Below, piece after piece: positions 1 to 5,239 of a stretch of 6,649 nucleotides of DNA. Source of the DNA: Methanosarcinaceae archaeon (GTDB taxonomy: Archaea > Halobacteriota > Methanosarcinia > Methanosarcinales > Methanosarcinaceae). The translations under genes and the position numbers were made by a program. Every line of letters begins with the position of its first letter. The stretch's first letter is position 1. Location: positions 1 to 6,649 of the forward strand of contig JAFGOO010000007.1 in NCBI GenBank assembly GCA_016926455.1, written 5' to 3'. Under the pieces are notes generated by a model. The model was not told where the DNA came from. It saw only the letters and a list, made by a program, of their open reading frames with translations, and made no database searches.

Positions 1-45
1 ATCCCCTCAGATGATCTTGCTGAGGAAATGAACCATTTATGTTAA
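1..45 (+). CDS. C-terminal end of an unidentified upstream gene (partial)
   Basis: Frame 1 is open from the window edge and reads IPSDDLAEEMNHLC before a TAA at 43-45. The other two forward frames close within about 30 bases. The acidic, helix-like composition is what one expects of a protein tail, and the A/T-rich intergenic DNA starts straight after it. Fourteen residues are too few to name a family. It would be the gene preceding the PhoU regulator on the same strand. Because the stretch is so short, the open frame could also be chance. Confidence 0.4.
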   Translation: MPSDDLAEEMNHLC

Positions 46-87
46 AAAAGTATAGATTTTAGATTGACGTGCGGAAAGCGAGATATA

Positions 88-143
88 TTACTTTATACAA
101 ATAATCCATAATAGTATATATTATAATATTTCTATATAGATGA
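88..143 (+). promoter_or_regulatory. phoU: A/T-rich promoter region of the PhoU-type regulator
   Basis: Between the upstream stop (45) and the regulator the DNA is very A/T-rich and holds several archaeal TATA-like stretches: CTTTATACAAAT near 91-102, TATATATTATAAT at 115-127 and CTATATAGATG at 133-143. The last two would put transcription starts roughly 25 bases downstream, just before the ribosome binding site at 164-168. ATATTATAATAT at 118-129 is a perfect 12-bp palindrome. It could simply be a symmetrical TATA element or could serve as an operator for the AbrB domain encoded next door; the latter is speculation. Confidence 0.4.
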
Positions 144-163
144 TTGTTGAAAACAAAATAAAA

Positions 164-168
164 GAGGT
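164..168 (+). promoter_or_regulatory. phoU: Ribosome binding site GAGGT that places the phoU start at an ATA codon
   Basis: GAGGT is complementary to the archaeal 16S rRNA 3' end and is followed, after a 6-base spacer, by ATA at 175-177. The GTPase gene further on uses the same 6-base spacing between GGAGG and its ATG. No ATG, GTG or TTG lies in this frame until TTG at 280, which has no comparable site in front of it, so this signal decides the start. Confidence 0.65.
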
Positions 169-174
169 ATTTCC

Positions 175-1185
175 ATAGAAACACGTAAAGTTCAGCAAAC
201 AGGTGGTTCCACCTACATTATATCCCTGCCAAAGCAGTGGGCTTCCAAAGCAGGGATCAAGACCGGAGCACGCGTTTCTTTGAGGCCCCAGCCTGATGGG
301 ACTCTTGTGATTGATCCTATCCGTGGCTCACCACCGCTTAAGAAACGGCAGATTGATGTCAGCGGTATAATGGGCGAAGCCCTTACAAGGGACATGATAG
401 CTGCTTATCTTGCGGGATATGACGTGATCGAACTCAAGGCAAACCGCATTCTTGCAGAGCAAAAGAAGATTATCAGAAATGTTTGCCACAAATTGATTGG
501 ACCTGAGATCATTGAGGAGACAGCAAAAAGCGTGTTGATTCAGGACCTTTTAAATCCAAATGAAATATCCATTAAAAAAAGCGTCAGAAGGATGTTTTTA
601 ATCTCCAATTCTATGCACACCGAAGCTGTTAGAGCACTTAAAAACAGGGACACAGACCTTGCACTAGATGTGATACAGCGAGACGATGAAGTGGACAGGT
701 TATTCCTTCTTATCGCCAAGCAGTTCAGGTCGGTCCTGCGCGGCGCGCGCCTGCCGGATACATCGGACACCTCCATTGATGAATATCATGATCTGAGGAT
801 GGCAGCAGGACCACTGGAGCGAATTGCAGACCATGCACACAGGATCGCAAATATGGTAGACACTATGGATTGCACCATACCTGATGAGATAATGGATTAT
901 GTGGAAAAGGCGAGCGATACATCACGCAAAATCGTAGAGGATGCGATCGATGCTCTCTATAACTCAGACGTAGCACTTGCCAACGAGGTAATTGGAAGGG
1001 TGGATGAGATGCGGGCTCAGATATCTACCCTGAATAAATCGCTAATCGCCCTTAAATCGTATCAGGCAGTCGTTACACTTAGGACAGTTGCCGATAGTAT
1101 AGACAGGACAGGAGATTACGGTGCAAACATTGCAGAGATTGCTATAAACACTGCAATGACATGTTTTACAAAAAATGCAGTTTAA
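175..1185 (+). CDS. phoU: AbrB-PhoU phosphate uptake regulator, non-AUG (ATA) start
   Basis: A 336-residue cytoplasmic regulator. Residues 2-48 form an AbrB/SpoVT swapped-hairpin DNA-binding domain: TGGSTYIISLPKQWA, then GIKTGARVSL, then PDGTLVIDP. The rest is helical with two PhoU repeats, each showing the metal-binding signature: LERIADHAHRIA at about 214-225 and DSIDRTGDYGANIAEIA at about 307-323. Proteins of this archaeal family are thought to tie phosphate status to transcription or to Pst transport; no pst gene lies in the window. The first conventional start, TTG at 280, would delete most of the AbrB domain. The frame is open from 151, and ATA at 175 sits 6 bases behind GAGGT and aligns with the usual M-E-x-R-K-V-Q beginning of the family, so I place the start there. 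ATT at 169 is the only nearby alternative and touches the ribosome site. The ATA could be a true rare start, a mutated ATG or a sequencing error. Confidence 0.88.
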   Translation: METRKVQQTGGSTYIISLPKQWASKAGIKTGARVSLRPQPDGTLVIDPIRGSPPLKKRQIDVSGIMGEALTRDMIAAYLAGYDVIELKANRILAEQKKIIRNVCHKLIGPEIIEETAKSVLIQDLLNPNEISIKKSVRRMFLISNSMHTEAVRALKNRDTDLALDVIQRDDEVDRLFLLIAKQFRSVLRGARLPDTSDTSIDEYHDLRMAAGPLERIADHAHRIANMVDTMDCTIPDEIMDYVEKASDTSRKIVEDAIDALYNSDVALANEVIGRVDEMRAQISTLNKSLIALKSYQAVVTLRTVADSIDRTGDYGANIAEIAINTAMTCFTKNAV

Positions 1186-1359
1186 ATGATTAAAGTTAAA
1201 TGTTTCAAATACCTGATTATGAAGCATAAGATACTACCAACTGCGTGTTAAATGAGTATCTATACTATAATAGACTAAATAAAATAAAAAGAGTTAAAGC
1301 CCTTGTTATATCAAACAAGTCCATCAAAATAAATTTTAAACCGCCAACGGAGGAAATAC
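1186..1359 (+). promoter_or_regulatory. Leader and probable promoter of the GTPase operon
   Basis: This 174-bp gap holds no ORF of note. An A/T-rich block (TAGACTAAATAAAATAAAAAG, about 1271-1291) contains a plausible TATA element, putting transcription start near 1300. CTTGTT at 1302-1307 pairs perfectly with AACAAG at 1314-1319 across a 6-base loop, so a small hairpin could form at the start of the message. No T-run follows it, which argues against a terminator. A strong ribosome site, GGAGG at 1349-1353, ends 6 bases before the ATG at 1360. I see no terminator after phoU, so read-through from it is possible. Confidence 0.4.
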
Positions 1360-1995
1360 ATGGGCGTAATAAAAAGATTCAAAAAGAATTTATCAGACGT
1401 TTTTAAAAAAATGTTCAACAAAAAGAATGCGCGCATCGGTATTTATGGACCCCCTAATGCTGGAAAAACTACCCTTGCCAATAGGATACTCAGGGATTGG
1501 ACAGGAGATGCCATGGGTTCGGTTTCAAATATTGCGCACGAAACAAGACGTGCTAGACGCCGGGAGGGTGTCACCATTCAGTCGAACGGAAGTTCTATTA
1601 CACTGGATATAGTTGATACCCCCGGCCTTGCAACAAAAATTGATTTTCATGATTTCATGGCAGCGGGCATGACGGAGTCCGAAGCAAAGCGAAGAGCAAA
1701 AGAGGCAACTGAAGGCGTCATCGAAGCTGTAAAATGGCTAGAGAATCTAGACGGTGTAATTCTCGTCATGGACGCGACTGAAGATCCCTTCACACAGGTA
1801 AATGTCACAGTCATCGGGAACATGGAAGCACGAAACCTTCCTCTATTGATTGCAGCAAACAAGATCGACCTACCAGAATCATCCCCGAAAACCATCAAGG
1901 ATGCGTTTCCCCAGCACCCTATGGTCTCCATCTCGGCGCTTGAAGGTGATAACATCGATACGCTGTACGATCAGATTGCAAAAAGGTTCGGGTGA
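1360..1995 (+). CDS. Archaeal Era-like GTP-binding protein
   Basis: A 211-residue P-loop GTPase with all the expected boxes: G1 GPPNAGKTT at 30-38, a probable G2 threonine at T62 in HETRRARR, G3 DTPG at 86-89, G4 NKID at 167-170 and G5 SAL at 192-194. The first 25 residues are strongly basic and amphipathic (KRFKKNL, FKKMFNKK) and could touch a membrane or RNA. There is no KH domain, so this is not classical bacterial Era. The insert after DTPG (ATKIDFHDFMAAGMTESEAKRRAKEA) is helical and probably family-specific. The ATG has a strong GGAGG 6 bases upstream. The gene opens a five-gene operon, and its TGA overlaps the ribosome site of the DUF2073 gene. From memory, this GTPase and DUF2073 are neighbours in many euryarchaea, which suggests joint action; the biological role is not established. 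Confidence 0.9.
   Translation: MGVIKRFKKNLSDVFKKMFNKKNARIGIYGPPNAGKTTLANRILRDWTGDAMGSVSNIAHETRRARRREGVTIQSNGSSITLDIVDTPGLATKIDFHDFMAAGMTESEAKRRAKEATEGVIEAVKWLENLDGVILVMDATEDPFTQVNVTVIGNMEARNLPLLIAANKIDLPESSPKTIKDAFPQHPMVSISALEGDNIDTLYDQIAKRFG
1991..1995 (+). promoter_or_regulatory. GGTGA ribosome binding site overlapping the GTPase stop
   Basis: GGTGA matches the UCACC part of the anti-Shine-Dalgarno sequence and contains the TGA stop (1993-1995) of the GTPase gene. It sits 5 bases before ATG at 2001. Ribosomes ending on the GTPase message would therefore be positioned to restart on the next gene. This favours ATG 2001 over the overlapping GTG at 1992 as the start of the DUF2073 gene. Confidence 0.6.
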
Positions 1996-2000
1996 CGGCG

Positions 2001-2363
2001 ATGAATGGTATTCAAATGGACCTTGTATCAGAAGACAAACTGGCGGAAATGACACCTGTGGAAAAAGTCAGGTTTATTATAGATGAAGTAAGAGAAGGTA
2101 AAATTATTGTGCTTGAGAAAGGTTTGACTCCTGAAGAGGAAGCGCACCTCATCGAGATGACAATGACACTTATCGATCCTGATGATTTTTCAGGTATTGA
2201 GATTGAGAGCTACCCATCAAGGGTTGACACGTCGATACTTGGAAAATTACTAAAAAAAAATACTATTCGTACGAGACTAACAGTTATTGGACCAGCAGAT
2301 CAATTAAAAACACTTAAGAAGGGTCGTGACCTGATAAGTGCACTTGTTTCAGCAAACCGCTAG
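2001..2363 (+). CDS. DUF2073 family protein
   Basis: A 120-residue soluble protein that I recognise as the archaeal DUF2073 family from its opening (MNGIQMDLVSEDKLAEMTPVE), the block EGKIIVLEKGLTPEEEAHLIE and the block GIEIESYPS. From memory the family has also been listed as OapB/ArvB-like; I cannot check this. It seems to be an alpha/beta fold without signal peptide or membrane segment, ending in a basic helix (LKTLKKGRDLISALVSANR). A GTG at 1992 would add three residues, but ATG 2001 is preceded by GGTGA at the right distance and matches the usual family start. It directly follows the GTPase gene with translational coupling, so a GTPase partner or effector is a reasonable inference. The zinc-ribbon gene that I recall being nearby in some methanogens is not seen here. 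It ends with TAG, which I read as a normal stop. Confidence 0.8.
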   Translation: MNGIQMDLVSEDKLAEMTPVEKVRFIIDEVREGKIIVLEKGLTPEEEAHLIEMTMTLIDPDDFSGIEIESYPSRVDTSILGKLLKKNTIRTRLTVIGPADQLKTLKKGRDLISALVSANR

Positions 2364-2376
2364 TTGTGTGAACCCA

Positions 2377-2868
2377 ATGGAAAATGTCAGAAATGATGGC
2401 AAGATAATCTCTTCATTGCAACCCTTGGCATCGTTTGAAATGGGGAGAGATGATGTCAATGTAGTCTGCACCTATGGTAAGATTTCGGTATGGTTTGGAC
2501 GTCAGGTACCCGAACTTGTGATTGGGCAGATATTGATTAGCATTTCTAATATTGATGCATCGGCTGTTCACGAGTATGACGTGGTTTGTGCTTTTGAGAC
2601 AATTACAGATTATGAAGGGTGCGGATATGTGCTCGTTTCCTATGCAAGATCAGAAAATGGATACAGGGCAACATTCAATGTTCCCTTTTCCAACAAAACT
2701 GCACTGCTCCACATGGCAGATTTAATCCTCAAAGAACTAAAAAACAAAGATGTTACCATAGACGTATACTGGACAGGCGATGACTCCGACATTATGCGGT
2801 TGTCTGATGAGTTGCACAATATTGACGGCTGGAAAGTAAAACAGATTAATTATAAAGATGATGCTTAA
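2377..2868 (+). CDS. Hypothetical protein in the GTPase operon
   Basis: A 163-residue protein that I do not recognise. The open frame extends back to GTG 2338, which would overlap the DUF2073 gene by 26 bases. GTG 2368 and ATG 2377 lie after the previous stop, and I choose ATG 2377 although no clear ribosome site precedes any of the three. The sequence looks like a compact alpha/beta protein: strands around VNVVCTYGKISVWFG, LVIGQILISI, YDVVCAFETI, GYVLVSYA and YRATFNVPF, then a helix (TALLHMADLILKELKN), a strand ending TIDVYWTGDD and a final helix/strand. There is no signal peptide, transmembrane segment, CxxC pair or nucleotide-binding motif. Codon use and spacing match the neighbours, so it is native rather than acquired. 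Lying between DUF2073 and hxlB, it is probably co-transcribed with them; nothing more about its function can be supported. Confidence 0.75.
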   Translation: MENVRNDGKIISSLQPLASFEMGRDDVNVVCTYGKISVWFGRQVPELVIGQILISISNIDASAVHEYDVVCAFETITDYEGCGYVLVSYARSENGYRATFNVPFSNKTALLHMADLILKELKNKDVTIDVYWTGDDSDIMRLSDELHNIDGWKVKQINYKDDA

Positions 2869-2916
2869 GACCAAAAAAAGTCTTTGAAGGAAAAATGATT
2901 AACATGTCGGGATAAA

Positions 2917-3531
2917 ATGACAATGAAAGAAATGCCTGCAATCGAATGTGAGAAGTTAGTACTCTCAATGGAACTTATGGGAAGACGTATTAGCATTACA
3001 GCAAAGGAGATTGATCTTGAAAGCGCTAAAAGGATGATCACAGATATCTTAAAAGCCAATAACATCTTTTTGATGGGAGCAGGGCGTTCAGGTCTTGTTG
3101 CCAAGGCTTTTGCCATGCGCCTTATGCAGCTTGGTTTCAGTGTATTCGTGGTCGGAGAATCAACCACACCGGCAGTCCGAGAGGATGATGTTGTGATTGC
3201 AATAAGCGGTTCTGGCGAAACACGCTCTATCTCTGATCTTGGAAGAATTGCAAAAGAAATTGGCTCGTGTCTCGTCACGGTAACTTCCAACAGTGACTCA
3301 ACTCTTGGAAAGCTATCAGATACTGTGATGATAATCCCTGGCAGAAACAGAAATGATATGGGGGGATATCTGGAGCGTCATATGCGGGGTGAGTATACAC
3401 AGCTTTCGCCGCTTGGTACATCTTTTGAGGTCGCAAGTCTAGTGTTCTTGGATGCCATGATTGCGGAAATGATATCAATTACAGGTGCTTCTGAGGCAGA
3501 CTTAAAATCCAGGCACACCATTTTGGAGTAA
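2917..3531 (+). CDS. hxlB: 6-phospho-3-hexuloisomerase
   Basis: A 204-residue single SIS-domain sugar-phosphate isomerase, the usual length for the HxlB/Phi family. Signatures are GAGRSG at 54-59 followed by LVAKAFAMRLMQLGF, GESTTPA at 80-86, the phosphate-binding SGSGET at 97-102, SPLGTSFE at 164-171 and the C-terminal RHTILE. The enzyme interconverts 3-hexulose-6-phosphate and fructose-6-phosphate. In archaea lacking the oxidative pentose phosphate route it works with hexulose-6-phosphate synthase, often fused to a formaldehyde-activating enzyme, to make ribulose-5-phosphate for nucleotides and release formaldehyde. That partner is not in the window. The ATG at 2917 has only a weak GGGA ahead; ATG 2923 is an alternative. 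A stronger ribosome site (GAAGGA, 2886-2891) serves a six-codon mini-ORF just before it. The aminotransferase gene follows after 13 bases. Confidence 0.93.
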   Translation: MTMKEMPAIECEKLVLSMELMGRRISITAKEIDLESAKRMITDILKANNIFLMGAGRSGLVAKAFAMRLMQLGFSVFVVGESTTPAVREDDVVIAISGSGETRSISDLGRIAKEIGSCLVTVTSNSDSTLGKLSDTVMIIPGRNRNDMGGYLERHMRGEYTQLSPLGTSFEVASLVFLDAMIAEMISITGASEADLKSRHTILE

Positions 3532-3533
3532 AT

Positions 3534-3539
3534 GAAGGA
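3534..3539 (+). promoter_or_regulatory. Ribosome binding site of the aminotransferase gene
   Basis: GAAGGA lies three bases after the hxlB stop and five bases before ATG 3545. The spacing supports this start and shows that the two genes share one message. A competing ATG at 3532 is in another frame. Confidence 0.55.
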
Positions 3540-3544
3540 TTTAA

Positions 3545-4657
3545 ATGGCTGGCACAAAATTCGCAAAAAGGGTACTTGACATCGATATTTCAGGTATAAG
3601 GAAGATATTCGAATCTGCAGGCTCGGGTGCAATCAATCTAGGACTCGGTCAGCCGGACTTTGACACTCCCGCCAATATAAAACAGGCAGCAATCGATGCC
3701 ATTAATGAAGGATTTACAGGTTACACCTTTGGTTCCGGTATCGTGGAACTGCGGGAAGCACTTAGCTGCAAGTTCAAAGAGGAAAATAGGTTCGATGCCG
3801 CACCCAATGAAATAATAATTACATCAGGGGCGTCCGAGGCACTGGAAATTGCAATCGCTGCACTTGTTAATCCTGGTGATGAGGTACTCATTGCAAATCC
3901 GGGTTTTGTATCATATAATGCACTGACCGAGATAATGGGGGGGAAAGCTGTTGGCGTGCCCCTTGGGGATGACCTGAACATGTGCCCTGTGGATATTATG
4001 GAACGCATATCCAAAAAAACCAAGGCAATGATCATCAATTCCCCTTCAAATCCTACCGGTGCGGTCCAGAGCAAAGAAAATATAAGAGCATTTGCAGAGA
4101 TTGCGGATGACCATAATATCACAATTATTTCGGATGAGGTTTATGAGCACTTTATCTATGAAGGTGAGCATTTAAGCCCTGCGCGGTATTCGGACAATGT
4201 CATCACAGTGAACGCTACTTCTAAGACATACGCCATGACAGGCTGGCGGATTGGCTATGTTGCTGCAAAGGCTGAATATACCGAACAGATGCTCAAAGTA
4301 CATCAGTACGTACAGGCGTGTGCGAACTCTATTGCGCAGAAAGCTGCATTTGCCGCTGTAACAGGTCCCATGGATCAGGTGATTAAAATGCGTGAGGAGT
4401 TCAGAAAACGGCGCGATGTCCTTGTGAAAGGTATGAATGCGCTGGGACTAAAATGTGAGTTGCCAAAAGGTGCTTTTTATGTATTTCCTTCTGTTCCAGA
4501 TTCGGCAGAAGTTGCGGGCAGGTTCATATCCAATGGTGTAATTGTTGTACCGGGAACGGCCTTTGGGGATAAAGGTGACGGGTATATCAGGGTCTCATAT
4601 GCAGCATCCATGTTTGATATACAACGTGCACTTGGGATAATGGAACGTGTTCTCTGA
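3545..4657 (+). CDS. Pyridoxal-phosphate aminotransferase, class I (aspartate aminotransferase-like)
   Basis: A 370-residue fold-type I PLP enzyme, full length for archaeal class I aminotransferases. Visible landmarks are the N-terminal INLGLGQPDFDTP (30-42), the phosphate-binding SGASEAL (94-100), SPSNPTG (166-172) with N169, SDEVY (196-200) with D197 that contacts the pyridine nitrogen, and NATSKTYAMTGWRIGY (223-238), in which K227 should form the Schiff base with PLP. GYIRVSYA (346-353) carries R349, which binds the substrate alpha-carboxylate. The probable reaction is transamination between aspartate and 2-oxoglutarate. Related archaeal enzymes also act on aromatic amino acids, alanine or other substrates, so the substrate is not settled and I give no symbol. 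It is the last gene of the operon. A decayed IS begins immediately beyond its stop codon, but the coding sequence looks intact. Confidence 0.92.
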   Translation: MAGTKFAKRVLDIDISGIRKIFESAGSGAINLGLGQPDFDTPANIKQAAIDAINEGFTGYTFGSGIVELREALSCKFKEENRFDAAPNEIIITSGASEALEIAIAALVNPGDEVLIANPGFVSYNALTEIMGGKAVGVPLGDDLNMCPVDIMERISKKTKAMIINSPSNPTGAVQSKENIRAFAEIADDHNITIISDEVYEHFIYEGEHLSPARYSDNVITVNATSKTYAMTGWRIGYVAAKAEYTEQMLKVHQYVQACANSIAQKAAFAAVTGPMDQVIKMREEFRKRRDVLVKGMNALGLKCELPKGAFYVFPSVPDSAEVAGRFISNGVIVVPGTAFGDKGDGYIRVSYAASMFDIQRALGIMERVL

Positions 4658-5056
4658 CATACTTCCACGACTAATGTTCATGGTGTTCTATGGTTAGCTG
4701 CTTTCAAGCCATTGCCACTTTAGGTACATCAGTGTTCCCTTTAAGCACATCATTTTCTCTACTGAATCGAACTATGTTTTGAGATACTGCAATATTGAAA
4801 GCTGCATTAACGTCTGCATGTTCAACGTGTCCGCAATCAGGACACTCAAAGTTTTTATCATTTCTATTCCCTATATGACCGCACCTACTAATGTTTGGGA
4901 AGTGTATGTGTGATTGATATAAGCGATAGGTACTCCAAGCAACTTAGACTTATATTCTATCATCGTTTGTAGCTGATAGAAAGACCAACTGTTCAAAGAG
5001 TAGCGGAATGATTTAGAATGCTTTTTGTTGTTCCGTATGCCTTTTAGTTCGTTATA
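4658..5056 (-). mobile_element. Decayed IS200/IS605-family element (tnpB remnant with right end)
   Basis: The stretch contains the 3' part of tnpB on the minus strand followed by a right-end-like sequence. On the minus strand, CCATG and CGTGG (plus positions 4679-4683 and 4665-4669) pair around the loop AACATTAGT, then come AAGTATGTCA and the edge of the aminotransferase gene. Such a terminal hairpin followed by a TGTCA-like tail is typical of this family's right end, where the guide-like omega RNA also maps. One pair is a T-G wobble that is only stable in minus-strand RNA. No tnpA is present and the left part of tnpB is missing, so the element cannot move by itself. Exact borders are uncertain. 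Confidence 0.65.
4704..5056 (-). pseudogene. tnpB: TnpB C-terminal fragment, 5'-truncated and frameshifted
   Basis: Reading the minus strand from 5053, the frame gives NELKGIRNNKKHSKSFRYSL, then NSWSFYQLQTMIEYKSKLLG and the stretch VPIAYINHTYTSQT. This is the typical distal RuvC region of IS200/IS605 TnpB, the RNA-guided nuclease ancestral to Cas12. At 4890-4891 one base is missing: ACA-TT-AGT-AGG stands where ACA-TGT-AGT-AGG is expected, so the first cysteine codon of the zinc ribbon is destroyed. The next frame continues SRCGHIGNRNDKNF, ECPDCG and HVEHADVNAAFNIAVSQ, including the third RuvC aspartate in ADVNAA, and ends at a TGA (4704-4706). Upstream the frame meets a TAA at 5057-5059, and no N-terminal part is found. 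Roughly the first two-thirds of the usual ~370-400 residues are lost. It is certainly inactive as a protein; whether the RNA end is still transcribed is unknown. Confidence 0.88.
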
Positions 5057-5094
5057 TTATAACATAACTATACTTTTTTTATTAACTAAAAGGC
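5039..5094. repeat. 11-bp perfect inverted repeat at the broken end of the tnpB remnant
   Basis: GCCTTTTAGTT (5039-5049) is the exact reverse complement of AACTAAAAGGC (5084-5094), with 34 bases between. The left arm belongs to the tnpB remnant (codons for ELKG); the right arm lies outside it. Inside the loop GTTATATTATAAC (5051-5063) is a further perfect palindrome around a central T. The arms flank precisely the point at which the tnpB homology stops, so the repeat may mark the break that removed the 5' end. In A/T-rich DNA a chance match cannot be excluded. Confidence 0.5.
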
Positions 5095-5098
5095 TGGA

Positions 5099-5139
5099 TA
5101 TGATTCATCCTATTTCTAAAGAACATGGGCTTTCTCTAC
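5099..5139 (-). mobile_element. Degenerate hairpin resembling an IS200/IS605 end
   Basis: On the minus strand this reads AGAGAAAGCCCATGTTC followed by TTTAGAAATAGGATGAATCA. The layout is AGAAAGCCC, a stem arm, loop CTTTAG, the opposite arm, then GGATGAATCA. From memory this resembles the right ends of tnpB elements in methanogen-type archaea. The arms CCCATGTT and AAATAGG now pair imperfectly, which suits decay. It could be the left-end relic of the neighbouring tnpB element or a solo end of another copy. The assignment rests on pattern memory only. Confidence 0.3.
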
Positions 5140-5239
5140 CCCTGAACCCCATTAATCGTAATTTATGTTATTAATGATGGTTTTGATATATAACTATTTA
5201 ATATAATAAGGGTAATACGATTGGAACATATTAAATTTT
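5140..5239 (+). promoter_or_regulatory. A/T-rich upstream region and candidate promoter of the integrase gene
   Basis: No gene is visible here; the whole gene-free interval 5057-5239 holds only the repeat, the IS-end-like hairpin and this segment. TATA-like stretches lie at 5186-5192 (ATATATA) and 5197-5206 (TTTAATATAA). The second would start transcription about 25 bases downstream, near 5226-5230, leaving a leader of about ten bases before ATG 5240. Only a weak GGAA (5223-5226) could serve as a ribosome site, so initiation may be nearly leaderless. Confidence 0.35.

Noticed and set aside
280..282. TTG 280 as the true start of the PhoU regulator
   Set aside because: It removes 35 residues that clearly encode the AbrB domain, and no ribosome site precedes it.
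1647..1955. Long minus-strand ORF opposite the GTPase gene, and similar shadows opposite phoU, hxlB and the aminotransferase
   Set aside because: Their serine- and arginine-rich translations are typical complements of real coding sequence; the plus-strand genes have strong family motifs.
2338..2376. Earlier starts (GTG 2338, GTG 2368) for the hypothetical gene
   Set aside because: GTG 2338 overlaps the DUF2073 coding end by 26 bases and adds residues that merely translate that overlap; GTG 2368 has no better ribosome site than ATG 2377.
2361..2397. TAG at the end of the DUF2073 gene as a pyrrolysine codon
   Set aside because: Read-through would add only about ten unremarkable residues before the next stop, and the protein already has the family's expected length.
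2868..2885. AAGAC/GTCTT hairpin after the hypothetical gene as a terminator
   Set aside because: The stem is five base pairs, lacks a T-run and lies inside a tight operon.
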